Shown: positions 32,535 to 40,570, counted from the stretch's first letter. The stretch: DNA of 64,000 bases from Thermoplasmata archaeon (GCA_022750195.1 JAKIWE010000001.1:180672-244671), one strand, 5' to 3'. The notes: generated by a model from the sequence alone, not told the origin. Made by a program: numbers and translations.

Positions 32535-32880
32535 TCTCGGTCGTTGCTTCCCCGACGGGCCACGGGTACGGCGCGCCGGGAAGTACGAACCGTCCCTTCG
32601 GCGAGCCTCGCGCGAGAGCGAGCAACACGACTCCCACGATTCCGCTGACGGTCCCGAACGCCAGGGTCGCCTTGGCGTAGCTGCCGAGAGTGGAGCTGAG
32701 ATGGATCGTCCAGAGCGAGTAGCTGCCTCCGGCAGCGGCGGCGTGGAGAAGGAGGTTCAGTCCGACCGCGACGCCCCAGCCGAAGACGATCAGGGCTCCC
32801 CCGGCCACGAAATAGCCGAGTCGCTCGTCGGCCCCTTCGTCCACCGGAGGGACCGCAGGCGTCTCTTGGAGGTCGGTCAC
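32497..32880 (-). CDS. Small membrane protein of unknown function
   Basis: A 127-aa protein with an acidic N-terminus (about 20 residues), two hydrophobic segments (YFVAGGALIVFGWGVAVGLN at about 23-42, and LAFGTVSGIVGVVLLALA at about 73-90) and a Pro/Thr-rich tail. Unrecognised. It starts just upstream of the hsp20 promoter region on the opposite strand and converges on the zinc-finger gene. Confidence 0.6.
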   Translation of the reverse strand: MTDLQETPAVPPVDEGADERLGYFVAGGALIVFGWGVAVGLNLLLHAAAAGGSYSLWTIHLSSTLGSYAKATLAFGTVSGIVGVVLLALARGSPKGRFVLPGAPYPWPVGEATTETTSGGTAASGHP

Positions 32881-33037
32881 CAGCGACCGTTCGAGGTCAG
32901 CGCGGATTTAGGGGTTGCTACGAACTCTCTCACCGGCCGTCGGCTCTGCTCCTTCCGTCTCGGGAATCAACGGTCCTCGCACGGTGCCCCGTTCGACCGC
33001 TGGCACCTCTGAACCAGGAGTTTCGGCCACCTGCTTT

Positions 33038-33048
33038 GCTTATATAGA
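33038..33048 (+). promoter_or_regulatory. TATA box of hsp20
   Basis: CTTATATAGAA is a near-consensus archaeal TATA box; it predicts transcription start at about 33066-33070 and a 5' UTR of about 15-20 nt before the ATG at 33086. Confidence 0.7.
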
Positions 33049-33063
33049 ATTACAAACATACTG

Positions 33064-33073
33064 TTTACGTAAA
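33064..33073 (+). promoter_or_regulatory. Palindromic operator candidate in the hsp20 promoter
   Basis: TTTACGTAAA is a perfect 10-bp palindrome lying exactly at the predicted transcription start. A repressor bound there would block polymerase, as the archaeal heat-shock regulator Phr does at its targets. The regulator itself is not in the window. Confidence 0.5.
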
Positions 33074-33085
33074 TCTAGGGCGACC

Positions 33086-33577
33086 ATGACCGAAAACACC
33101 TCTAGCAGCAGCATCGACACGGCCGAACGAACCCGCCCCCTGAGCGACCTGGACCGGCTCCTCGAGAGCGTCCGTGGCCGCGTCTTCAACGCCCTCGGGC
33201 TCCACCCGTGGACGTTCGTAGAGTTCGACGACGGGACCCCCGTGCTTCGGGCGGCCCGCGCGGACATCTCCGACACCGGAACGGCGTTCAAGATCGTCGC
33301 GGAGATCCCGGGCATCCCGAAGGACCGTCTCGACATCCGCGTCCGCGGCACGAACGTCCAGATCCGCGCCGAGCAGAACGAGGAGACCAAGAACGACGGG
33401 AAGGAGTACCTCTACCGGGAACGGACGTTCCAGGGATTCTTCCGCGACTTCGAGCTGCCCGAGCCCGTGATCGCCTCGAAAGCGACCGCGAAGTTCGAGA
33501 ACGGCCTTCTCGAGCTCGAGCTGCCGAAGGAGCACCCGACCTCGGAGCCCGCCGAGGTCAAGGTCCCCGTCGCGTAA
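33086..33577 (+). CDS. hsp20: Small heat shock protein (Hsp20/alpha-crystallin)
   Basis: ATP-independent holdase chaperone. The 163-aa protein has a flexible N-terminal arm (about 50 residues), the alpha-crystallin domain from DISDTGTAFKIVAEIPGI through YRERTFQGFFRDFELPEPV and ATAKFENGLLELELPK, and a short C-terminal tail. The AxxxNGxLxxxLPK block is the family signature. ATG at 33086; the open frame back to 32915 crosses the promoter and is not used. Strong TATA box and palindrome upstream, strong hairpin terminator downstream: a single-gene, stress-inducible unit. Confidence 0.94.
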   Translation: MTENTSSSSIDTAERTRPLSDLDRLLESVRGRVFNALGLHPWTFVEFDDGTPVLRAARADISDTGTAFKIVAEIPGIPKDRLDIRVRGTNVQIRAEQNEETKNDGKEYLYRERTFQGFFRDFELPEPVIASKATAKFENGLLELELPKEHPTSEPAEVKVPVA

Positions 33578-33591
33578 GCGAACCCAACCCA

Positions 33592-33623
33592 GCCCCCGGC
33601 AACGCCGGGGGCCCCTTCTTTTT
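33592..33623 (+). terminator. Hairpin plus T-tract after hsp20
   Basis: CCCCCGGC-AAC-GCCGGGGG forms a perfect 8-bp stem at 33593-33611, followed by CCCCTTCTTTTT. Position 15 bp after the hsp20 stop and the T-tract fit transcription termination on the plus strand. It may also separate the convergent ftsZ-rpl11 operon. Confidence 0.7.
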
Positions 33624-33657
33624 GGATCCGTTCGGCGAGGGCGGCGGTTCGCTCGAG

Positions 33658-33954
33658 CTAACCGAAGCCCGGGATCGACTTGGTGTCCTTGCCGCCGGGC
33701 CGTAGCGGAGCCTTCCGAAGCTCCTTCGGTGACTCGACGAGCCGGATCATCGGCGCGGACTGCACGACGTAGGCGGGGAGCCCCGTGTTCGGGTCGTTGC
33801 CGGCCCGAAGGATGTTCATGATCTCGAGCTTCACCTCGATGATCGAGCCGTCCTTGAGCTTCAACCGGACCCGTCCGTCGCCCTCGATGACCGAGTAGTC
33901 GACGATCTCGGCGTTGGAGAGGTCGGGGACCTGCCCGCCCGGACCGCCGATCAT
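33658..33954 (-). CDS. Conserved-looking small protein at the end of the ftsZ-rpl11 operon
   Basis: A 98-aa soluble protein that I do not recognise. The core is strand-rich: NAEIVDYSVIEGDGRVRLKL, DGSIIEVKLEIMNILRAGND, AYVVQSAPMIRLVE. A basic tail (RKAPLRPGGKDTK) follows. No cysteines or catalytic motif. It overlaps the rpl11 stop by 4 bp, so it is translated with ribosomal and transcription proteins and may bind RNA or the ribosome, which is inference from context. Confidence 0.65.
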   Translation of the reverse strand: MIGGPGGQVPDLSNAEIVDYSVIEGDGRVRLKLKDGSIIEVKLEIMNILRAGNDPNTGLPAYVVQSAPMIRLVESPKELRKAPLRPGGKDTKSIPGFG

Positions 33955-34427
33955 CGGGCCCCGCGCGCCGCGAGACGTTCCTTGAGGAGAGCCCGTGGGT
34001 CCTGGCCGTCGACCGTGAGGCCCATCGACACGCAGGTGCCGATCACCTGGTTCATCTTTGCGTCCATGTCGTTGCCTTCGAGGTCGGAGCCTTTGGCTTC
34101 CGCGACTTTCTGGACCGCGTCCATCGTCACGTCGCCGACGGTCTCGGTCTTCGACTTCCCCGAGCCTTTCGCCTGACCGGCTTCCTTGAGGAGGAGGGCC
34201 GCCACCGGGGGCCGACCGACCCTCAGCGTGAAGCTGCGGGTCGCGGGGTCGACCCGCACGACGACCGGCACACGCATGCCGGCGAAGCCCTTGGTCTGCT
34301 CGTTGATCTGCTGGACGACCTGCCCAACGTTGACGCCGAGCGGTCCGAGCGCCGCGCCGAGCGTGGCGCCGGCGGTCGCCTTGCCGCCCTCGACGAGGAC
34401 GCTCACCTCATCCGCCAGGCTTCCCAC
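33951..34427 (-). CDS. rpl11: Ribosomal protein uL11
   Basis: Stalk-base protein of the large subunit, at the GTPase-associated centre. The 158-aa protein has the N-terminal domain with GPLGVNVGQVVQQINEQTK and FAGMRVPVVV and the rRNA-binding C-terminal domain with TMDAVQKVAE, MDAKMNQVIGTCVSMGLTV. The usually invariant proline-rich loop (ATPGPPLGPALG in archaea) reads ATAGATLGAALG here, losing four prolines. GTG at 34427 overlaps the end of spt5 by 20 bp. Part of the ftsZ-secE-spt5-rpl11 operon. Confidence 0.93.
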   Translation of the reverse strand: MGSLADEVSVLVEGGKATAGATLGAALGPLGVNVGQVVQQINEQTKGFAGMRVPVVVRVDPATRSFTLRVGRPPVAALLLKEAGQAKGSGKSKTETVGDVTMDAVQKVAEAKGSDLEGNDMDAKMNQVIGTCVSMGLTVDGQDPRALLKERLAARGAR

Positions 34428-35400
34428 CTCCCCGCTCCAGCATCCGCACGTGGTCGCCCCGGACCGTGACCGGGATCGGGACGACCGCTTCGATCAGTTC
34501 GACCGTGATCTCTTCTTTCGCCTGGTCGATCTTCTTCACGCGCGCCTTCTCGCCCTTGAACGGTCCGCTGATCAGCTCGACGATCGCGCCCTCGACGAAC
34601 CCTTCGACCGTGATCTTCGGGACGAGGAGCGGCTCGACCTCCTTGAGCGTGGTCTCGCCGGCGACGAGGCCCCGGGCCTTGCGGATCCCCTTGAGCATCT
34701 CGCGAACGCCCTCGAAGCTCATCCCTTCGGCGAAGACGTAGCCGCGCAGGGCGGCGGGAACGAGCAGGGCGAAAACGACGTCGGGTTTCTCCTCCGCCCG
34801 GGCGAGCAGGGTGTCGGCGACCTCGCGCTCGTAGCCGCGGGAGGTCTTGATCGCGAGCACCGCCTGGCGGGCGACGCACGCAAGCGTGAGCTTCGCCGGG
34901 CGCCCGCCCTCGGCCCATTCGGCGGTGAGGTGGACCTCGAGCCGGTCGCCGTACCGCACGCCGACCGGCGCGGTGACCTCGAAGGTGAACGGGACCGGGA
35001 CGCTCGGCTGGAGCGTCATCGTGGTCTTCTCCTTCCGGGCGACGAGCTCGTTGAACGACCGCTTGCCCGGCGGCATCCAGGCGACGGGCCACTCGGCGCC
35101 CTCGCCCGGATAGGTCGAGGTGTAGTGGATCTCGACGTGGACGGTGGCGCTACCGGGCGCGGCGTGCGTGCTCGTCAGGACCGCGCTCATGGTCGTGACG
35201 GTCCCCGCGGTCACGTTCCGGATCGGGTCGTCGGCGGCGACGAGCGTGAGGGGCGACGGGACCTCCGGCTTGGGAACGGCCGGGGCGACGGCGGGCGCCG
35301 GGGTGGGAGCCGCGCCGGGGGTCGCGGGAGCGGTCCGAGGATGGGCCGCCTCCTCCCCGGTCAGTAGCCCAATACCCTCGTCGTCCGGATTCCCCTGCAC
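34408..35400 (-). CDS. spt5: Transcription elongation factor Spt5 with N-terminal extra domain
   Basis: Binds RNA polymerase and stimulates elongation. The conserved part is the NGN domain (about residues 180-262, starting AVLAIKTSRGYEREVADTL) and KOW domain (266-320, EGAIVELISGPFKGEKARVK). That is normally nearly the whole archaeal protein (about 150 aa). Here 330 aa are present: a Pro/Ala-rich linker (20-48) and an extra strand-rich region (about 50-175, TVHVEIHYTSTYPG, FTFEVTAPVGVRYGDRLEVH) that looks like an Ig-like beta sandwich. Start lies 33 bp after secE; overlaps rpl11. Confidence 0.9.
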   Translation of the reverse strand: MQGNPDDEGIGLLTGEEAAHPRTAPATPGAAPTPAPAVAPAVPKPEVPSPLTLVAADDPIRNVTAGTVTTMSAVLTSTHAAPGSATVHVEIHYTSTYPGEGAEWPVAWMPPGKRSFNELVARKEKTTMTLQPSVPVPFTFEVTAPVGVRYGDRLEVHLTAEWAEGGRPAKLTLACVARQAVLAIKTSRGYEREVADTLLARAEEKPDVVFALLVPAALRGYVFAEGMSFEGVREMLKGIRKARGLVAGETTLKEVEPLLVPKITVEGFVEGAIVELISGPFKGEKARVKKIDQAKEEITVELIEAVVPIPVTVRGDHVRMLERGGGKPGG

Positions 35401-35433
35401 GATGCCCAGCTCCCCAACTGTGACGGGGGGCGG

Positions 35434-35679
35434 CTACAGGCCGCTAAAAACGTTGTTCCACAGCCAGGGGCCGGCCTGCGTGAAGAAGATGTAGATGATG
35501 AACCCGACCGTACCGATGATCACGGCGCCGAGCCAGGTGACCTCGAGCACTTTGACGTACTCGTCGACGGCGGGTTTCCGGGCCATCCGGAGAATACGGC
35601 CGAACTTCCCGTGGCCGACGCCCCGGAGGCGTCCGTCGAACTGGTCTTGCACGTGCCGTGCGCGGTCCAGGAAGGCCAT
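35434..35679 (-). CDS. secE: Preprotein translocase subunit SecE/Sec61-gamma
   Basis: Clamp subunit of the SecYEG translocon. The 81-aa protein has the amphipathic helix with the conserved block RMARKPAVDEYVKVLEVTWL and one membrane segment (GAVIIGTVGFIIYIFFTQAG). The length is slightly longer than the archaeal norm because of the N-terminal helix. It lies 10 bp after ftsZ and before spt5, the same secE-nusG linkage as in bacteria and many archaea. Confidence 0.93.
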   Translation of the reverse strand: MAFLDRARHVQDQFDGRLRGVGHGKFGRILRMARKPAVDEYVKVLEVTWLGAVIIGTVGFIIYIFFTQAGPWLWNNVFSGL

Positions 35680-35688
35680 CGCTAGGTC

Positions 35689-36810
35689 CTAGCGGACGAC
35701 GTCGAGCTCCGGTCCCGCTTTGCGGGGCGGATTCGGGCCGGCCGCCCCGGCGAAAATCTGGGGGGATTTAACTCCGGTGACCACGAGCATGACCCGGATC
35801 GTGCTCTGCATCGTCGGGTCGACGGCCGCCCCCCAGATGATCCGCGCGGTCGGGCTCACCGCCTTCTGCACGACCTCCGCGGCCTTCTGCGCCTCGCTGA
35901 CGGTCATGTCCGGCCCGCCGGTGACGTTGATGAGCGCCCCGGTCGCGCCGGAGATATCGACCTTGAGGAGCGGCGAGTTGATCGCCTCCAGCACGGCGTC
36001 CTCGGCCCGGTTCTCGCTCTCGCTCTCTCCGATGCCGATCAGGGCGACCCCGCCGCCTTTCATGATCGTCCTCAGGTCGTTGAAATCCAGGTTAACGAGC
36101 CCGGGGCGGGTGATGATCTCCGTAATCCCGCGGATCGCCCGCGCGAGGACGCTGTCGGCGACCTTGAACGCCGTCTGGATCGGGAGACGAGGCACGAGCT
36201 CGAGGAGCCGGTCGTTGGGGATCGTGATGACCGTGTCGATCGTCTGGCGGAGCCGCTCGAGCCCCCACATCGCGTTCTCGGTCCGAACGAGCCCTTCGCT
36301 GGAGAACGGGAGCGTGCAGACCGCGATCGTGAGCGCGTTACCGCCGTTCGAGTCCTTGGCCGACTGCGCGACCACCGGCGCCGAGCCGGTCCCGGTGCCG
36401 CCGCCGAGTCCCAGGGTTATGAACACCATGTCCGAGTTCGTGAGCACCTTCTTGAGCTCGTCCTCGGCCTCGCGGGCCGCTTGCTCGCCCACCTGAGGGA
36501 GCGCCCCGGCCCCGAGCCCGCGCGTCAGGCGTCGGCCGAGGAGGATCTTTTTCGGGGCGTGGATCGCGAGGAGGTGCTGCGCGTCGGTGTTGCACGCGAT
36601 CATCTCCGAGCCAGCGAGCCCCTCTTCGGCGAGACGGTTGATCGTGTTGCAGCCTCCGCCGCCGCAGCCGACCACCTTGATGTTCGTCTTCAGCGAGGCG
36701 AGGACGGCCTCGAGCTCGGCGTCGTCGTTCGAGGGCGGAGGGGGAGTTTCCGTCGGTCGTTTTCCTTCGGTCGGGAGGTGAGCGAGAATCTCCTGCGCGA
36801 GCGGTCGCAT
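35689..36810 (-). CDS. ftsZ: Cell division GTPase FtsZ
   Basis: Tubulin-like GTPase that forms the division ring. The 373-aa protein has [16 protein letters not shown] at 45-60, the tubulin signature GGGTGTG at 136-142 and the synergy-loop region [12 protein letters not shown] at about 236-247. A 35-residue disordered N-terminus precedes the core. The tail after 345 is short (PQIFAG), as in archaeal FtsZ1. First gene of the operon ftsZ-secE-spt5-rpl11-unknown; TATA element at 36847-36856 upstream. Confidence 0.95.
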   Translation of the reverse strand: MRPLAQEILAHLPTEGKRPTETPPPPSNDDAELEAVLASLKTNIKVVGCGGGGCNTINRLAEEGLAGSEMIACNTDAQHLLAIHAPKKILLGRRLTRGLGAGALPQVGEQAAREAEDELKKVLTNSDMVFITLGLGGGTGTGSAPVVAQSAKDSNGGNALTIAVCTLPFSSEGLVRTENAMWGLERLRQTIDTVITIPNDRLLELVPRLPIQTAFKVADSVLARAIRGITEIITRPGLVNLDFNDLRTIMKGGGVALIGIGESESENRAEDAVLEAINSPLLKVDISGATGALINVTGGPDMTVSEAQKAAEVVQKAVSPTARIIWGAAVDPTMQSTIRVMLVVTGVKSPQIFAGAAGPNPPRKAGPELDVVR

Positions 36811-36845
36811 CGGTGTCCGTCCTCAGTGCTCGAGAGCAGAAGGCG

Positions 36846-36856
36846 CCTTATATATC
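36846..36856. promoter_or_regulatory. Symmetric TATA element upstream of ftsZ
   Basis: CCTTATATATCG. On the minus strand it lies about 40 bp before the ftsZ ATG (5' UTR about 10-15 nt). On the plus strand it could also drive mptE with a longer leader. Confidence 0.6.
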
Positions 36857-36972
36857 GTTGGCCCGAGAATTTTGCGGCGGAGCTAGGAAATCGGAACCGG
36901 TGGACCCGGACGAGCCGGCAACCCGCTACGACCCCTCCCTGGGTCCGATACGGGCCGACCCACACCGTTTTT

Positions 36973-36988
36973 CCACCCGTACGGGTGG
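36973..36988 (+). promoter_or_regulatory. 16-bp perfect palindrome before mptE
   Basis: CCACCCGT-ACGGGTGG, preceded by a run of five T. It lies 17 bp upstream of the preferred mptE start. It may be an operator or an RNA hairpin close to the ribosome-binding region. Confidence 0.35.
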
Positions 36989-37004
36989 TGAGGCCAGGCA
37001 CCCT

Positions 37005-37739
37005 GTGGAGTACGAGAGCTGGGCCCCCCGGTACCGCGAGATCCAGAGCACGTTCGGCTTCCCGATCGAGAAGGAGGAGCTTTCGGCCCGTCGGCTCGTA
37101 GCCCTTCTTCCGGAAGAGGCGCGGGCCGACTCCCTGGAGCGGATCGGACGGCGGCTCTCGGGGCGAACGGTCGTCGTCGTGGGGCAGGCCCCCCGGTTGG
37201 ACGCGCCCCCGCTGTGGAAGCTTCCCGCGGAGGACCCTCGTCCGGTCCTCATGGCCGCCGACGGGGCGACGTTGCGGTGCCTCGAAGGCGGACTGATCCC
37301 GGACGTCGTGACGACCGACCTCGATGGGCCCGTCGCCTCCGAGGTGGCGGCGAACGCGCGCGGCTCCCTCGTCGCCATCCACGCCCACGGCGACAACCTG
37401 GCGGAGATCGAGCGTTGGGTGCCGGAGTTCGGCGGCGAGCTGGCGGGCTCCTGGGCCGGGCCGCCGCGCGACGGGCTGTTCGATGTCGGCGGGTTCACGG
37501 ACGGGGACCGCGCCGCGTACCTCGCCGAACATGTCGGCGCGCGCCGCATCCTGCTTTGGGCGTTCGATTTCGAGCAGGTCGACGAAGCCGAGTCGGCGCC
37601 CCGGAAGCTCGAGAAGCTCGGCTGGGCGCGGCGGCTCCTCCTCGAGCTCGCGGAGCACGGGCGCGCGTCGATCTGGAATTGGGCGCCCGACGGAAGCCTG
37701 CACCGCTACGGGGGCAGCGCGTCGCCGTCGACCCAGTAG
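37005..37739 (+). CDS. mptE: 6-hydroxymethyl-7,8-dihydropterin pyrophosphokinase (archaeal MptE, DUF115)
   Basis: Archaeal enzyme of the methanopterin/folate pathway; transfers pyrophosphate from ATP to 6-hydroxymethyldihydropterin. The 244-aa product matches the DUF115 core: VVVVGQAPRLD, PVLMAADGATLRCLEGGLIP, DVVTTDLDGP, IHAHGDN, FDVGGFTDGDRAAYLAEH and a final LLWAFDFEQ. GTG at 37005 gives the typical MptE start (EYESWAPRYREIQSTFGF); a GTG at 36900 would add 35 residues not expected in the family. Its end overlaps the convergent membrane gene by 34 bp. Confidence 0.88.
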   Translation: MEYESWAPRYREIQSTFGFPIEKEELSARRLVALLPEEARADSLERIGRRLSGRTVVVVGQAPRLDAPPLWKLPAEDPRPVLMAADGATLRCLEGGLIPDVVTTDLDGPVASEVAANARGSLVAIHAHGDNLAEIERWVPEFGGELAGSWAGPPRDGLFDVGGFTDGDRAAYLAEHVGARRILLWAFDFEQVDEAESAPRKLEKLGWARRLLLELAEHGRASIWNWAPDGSLHRYGGSASPSTQ

Positions 37740-39457
37740 ACCACCTGTGGCCCGTTCTCGTAGAGCGGTACGAACGGTGGCTGGCCGAGCCACTGCTGGG
37801 CGGCCGTCGACAGCGGGTTGGCCTGGGCGCTGGGGTCGAGAGCTACCCCCCCGTACATGGTCGCGTCCACAGCGACCGCCCACACCGGGAGGTAGGTGTA
37901 GTACGGCAGGTCGGCGTGCGGAGCGTAGCTGCCTCGCAGCTCGTCGAAGGCGGCCGCTGAGCGGTTACCCGTGAACAGCGCCGGCGTGGAGTCCCAGGTC
38001 GCTCGATTCCCATCAAACCCGAAGATCATCGAGCTGAGCCGGTGGTCGGAAGCGACCACCGCCCCGGTCGGGATGCCGATCCCGACCCACATCCACAGGC
38101 CGGCATCGGCCTGAGTGAGTCCCTCCTGAAACCCGCCGAAGTCGCCGGGCGGGGGGTAGACAATGGCGGCGTTCGCGGCCACGACGACCACGAGCGCGAG
38201 CCCACCCGCGACCCACGCCGAGCGGCTCCGGCCCTCCGCGCCGCGAGCGACGAGCCGTCCAAGACTGACGGCCACGAGGAGCATCACGGGGATCAGCAGG
38301 TACTCCGGGTGGCGCGAGGGGATCACCACGGGGTTCGCGGTGGCGAGGCCTAGGATCGCCGAGGCCCCGACGGCCGCGGTCCACGTCGCGCCCAAAGGAC
38401 CGAGCCGGTGGAAGGCGATGAGACGCCGGCTGCCCGAGGCGCCGGCGAGGGTGAGGAGCAACGGCGTGAAGAACAGGAGGCCCGCGGGGGTCGTAGTCTG
38501 GCTGGTGCCCGGGATCGCGTGGACGAGCAGGAGCGCGATCCCCCCGAAGGTGGCGCCCACGATCACGACCGCGTCGCGGACGACGCTCCGGTCCGAAGGG
38601 AGCTTCACGCTGGGACCTCGGCGGCGCGGGCGGGCTCTGCGCCAACGAATGAGCGCGCCGCTTCCGACGAGCAGCGCCGCGAGGATCACGGCGAGTCCGG
38701 CCGGAACGACGGCCGGGGAGTTCAATCCCGGGACCCCCTGTCCGACGACCGACGCGAACGATCGAGCGTACGCGAACCAGTAGAGGACGAGTACGCCGGA
38801 GAACCCCGCGAGAAAAGCGAGTTCGCGGGCCGGGAACCGTCGGCTCCACGCGCCGGGGCGAACGAGCTCGAGGAGGACGAGCCCTCCGAGCGCTGAGACC
38901 AGGAAGAAGTAGCTCGAGAGGTGATGCGTCGCGATCAGCGCGAGCGCGGTCAGCCCGAGGGGGAGGTACCACCGACGGTCCCGCCGGCCCTCGACGAACA
39001 TCCAGAGCGCAGCCACAACGAGAAAGTCGCCGAGCGCCAGGGGAGCGGGATGGGCGATCGAGAACAGGCGGGGCATGGCCACGGTGGCGAGCGCGGCGCC
39101 GAGCACGGCGACTCCGTCGTGGTCGATGAGGCGACGGAAGAGCAGGAACAGCGGGAGGATCGAGAGCACGGCGACGACGGGGATCACGAGGGTCAGGGCG
39201 GTGAGGGCATCCACGCCCGTGGCGCCGGCGGCGGCCCCGGCAAGCAGGTAGATCCCCGGGAAGTCCGGATAGGCGAACCCCCAGCCGAGGTACGAGCTCC
39301 CGCGAGGGATCCCGCCGTTGGCGACGAGGCTGGAGGTGAGCCGAAAGTATTCTCCCGTGTCCGATCCGAACAGCGCGAAGGAGAGCAGGGGCTCGAGCGC
39401 GAGGAACGCTACGAGGAAGACCGCGGCGAGAAGAAAGCAGAACGTCGCCCGGTTCAT
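37706..39457 (-). CDS. Multi-pass membrane protein, possible GT-C glycosyltransferase
   Basis: A 583-aa protein with roughly a dozen hydrophobic segments from residue 5 to 430 and a C-terminal extracytoplasmic domain of about 140 residues (after YPPPGDFGGFQEG). The first external loop has FGSDTGEYFRL, an acidic motif placed like the catalytic D/E of GT-C enzymes (STT3, Dol-P-sugar transferases). This is the only support for glycosyltransferase activity, so an unknown transporter-like protein remains possible. No partner gene. Confidence 0.65.
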   Translation of the reverse strand: MNRATFCFLLAAVFLVAFLALEPLLSFALFGSDTGEYFRLTSSLVANGGIPRGSSYLGWGFAYPDFPGIYLLAGAAAGATGVDALTALTLVIPVVAVLSILPLFLLFRRLIDHDGVAVLGAALATVAMPRLFSIAHPAPLALGDFLVVAALWMFVEGRRDRRWYLPLGLTALALIATHHLSSYFFLVSALGGLVLLELVRPGAWSRRFPARELAFLAGFSGVLVLYWFAYARSFASVVGQGVPGLNSPAVVPAGLAVILAALLVGSGALIRWRRARPRRRGPSVKLPSDRSVVRDAVVIVGATFGGIALLLVHAIPGTSQTTTPAGLLFFTPLLLTLAGASGSRRLIAFHRLGPLGATWTAAVGASAILGLATANPVVIPSRHPEYLLIPVMLLVAVSLGRLVARGAEGRSRSAWVAGGLALVVVVAANAAIVYPPPGDFGGFQEGLTQADAGLWMWVGIGIPTGAVVASDHRLSSMIFGFDGNRATWDSTPALFTGNRSAAAFDELRGSYAPHADLPYYTYLPVWAVAVDATMYGGVALDPSAQANPLSTAAQQWLGQPPFVPLYENGPQVVYWVDGDALPP

Positions 39458-39615
39458 CTCAGGGCCGGCCCGCGGCGGCCGCGGGACCGGGGGCGATGGT
39501 CGGTCGACCGCCTAAAGGTTCCCGGGGCCGGCTCCGGGGTCGAGGAGAACCACGGAGCGTGCGCCGTCGTGCGTCGCGCGCCGTGAGTTTACGAGCATTC
39601 AAATAGGGGGGCCAA

Positions 39616-40038
39616 GTGGGGCCCGAGTCGAGGTTTGACCCTTTGGCCTCCAAAAAGCCGGCGAAACGCTCGGCCCCGTCGAGGGCCAAACGGCCGGCCA
39701 AGCCGACCCGTCCAGCGCCGAAGAAGAAGGCGCCCCCATCTCATGCCAAGCCCGCGGCGAAGCCCGTCGCCAAGCCCGCCCCGGGGAAACCCAAAGCCCT
39801 CGCGAAGGGCTCGAAGAAGGCGGCGCCCGAGGCGGCCGAAGAGGCCCTCGCGGCACCGGTCGCGCCTCGTCTCGGCGACGGGCGGCGCCACGTCCTCTCG
39901 CTCTCGTTCCTGCGCGATGGCGACGAGTTCCTGGCCCGGTTGGAGAGCGACAGCGGCCAGATCACCGAGCTCAAGAACCGGTCGCTCGACCAGCTCCTCA
40001 CGCTGGTCGCGAGCGAGCTCGAAGACCTGCTCGAGTGA
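39616..40038 (+). CDS. Small protein with histone H1-like Lys/Pro/Ala tail
   Basis: A 140-aa protein in two parts. Residues 13-75 are a low-complexity Lys/Ala/Pro tail (KKPAKRSAPSRAKRPAKP and so on), like the tails of histone H1 and bacterial HupB. Residues 85-140 are a compact conserved-looking domain (HVLSLSFLRDGDEFLARLES, ITELKNRSLDQLLTLVASEL). The tail suggests DNA or RNA binding. GTG at 39616 is used; an in-frame TTG at 39643 fits a TATA-like ATTCAAATA at 39597 better. Single gene; family unknown to me. Confidence 0.65.
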   Translation: MGPESRFDPLASKKPAKRSAPSRAKRPAKPTRPAPKKKAPPSHAKPAAKPVAKPAPGKPKALAKGSKKAAPEAAEEALAAPVAPRLGDGRRHVLSLSFLRDGDEFLARLESDSGQITELKNRSLDQLLTLVASELEDLLE

Positions 40039-40045
40039 GCCGGTC

Positions 40046-40570
40046 TCAGACGTCGGCGTTCGGGTCGAGGAAGCCTCGGCCGACGAGATAGTTGCCCCGG
40101 CGGCCGTCGGCGTCGGTGACCGTCACGAGTTCCGTTGGGTCCGTGGAGAGGAAGCCCGGGGTGTACCGGTAGACGACCGAGACCTGGAGTCCAGCCCGCC
40201 GGAACCGGCGCAGCTTCCCGAGTCGTTCCCGGACCAGGAGATGTTCGCTCCTCCAAGCCGCGGCCCGGGGGGCCCGGCCGAGGGTGATGAAGAAGCCGAC
40301 GAGCGCGATGAGCGCCGCGACCATCGTGAGCACGACGTACACCGCGGGATTGTCCTTCACGCCGCTCGTAGGGGAGCTCGCCGCCAACCCGACGAACGTC
40401 ACGTAGACCGCCAGCGCCACGACGACGAAGAGCAGGAACAGACGAACCCCACGTTGGGCTCCGCCCCGATTGGGGGCGAAGGGAGTCGCGCCCGCTCCCC
40501 CGCTCCCGACGATCACCGACGAGGCCTCCAGCGGGGTTCGCGCGATCCGGACGGCGCGAGAGGTCGACAC
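40046..40570 (-). CDS. Two-helix membrane protein of unknown function
   Basis: A 174-aa protein: polar N-terminus of about 40 residues, two membrane segments (VRLFLLFVVVALAVYVTFVG at about 42-61; YVVLTMVAALIALVGFFITL at about 78-97) and a C-terminal soluble part of about 75 residues with a basic Arg-rich stretch (RERLGKLRRFRRAG) and strand-forming sequence. Unrecognised. Convergent with the H1-tail gene (8-bp gap). Confidence 0.6.
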   Translation of the reverse strand: MSTSRAVRIARTPLEASSVIVGSGGAGATPFAPNRGGAQRGVRLFLLFVVVALAVYVTFVGLAASSPTSGVKDNPAVYVVLTMVAALIALVGFFITLGRAPRAAAWRSEHLLVRERLGKLRRFRRAGLQVSVVYRYTPGFLSTDPTELVTVTDADGRRGNYLVGRGFLDPNADV

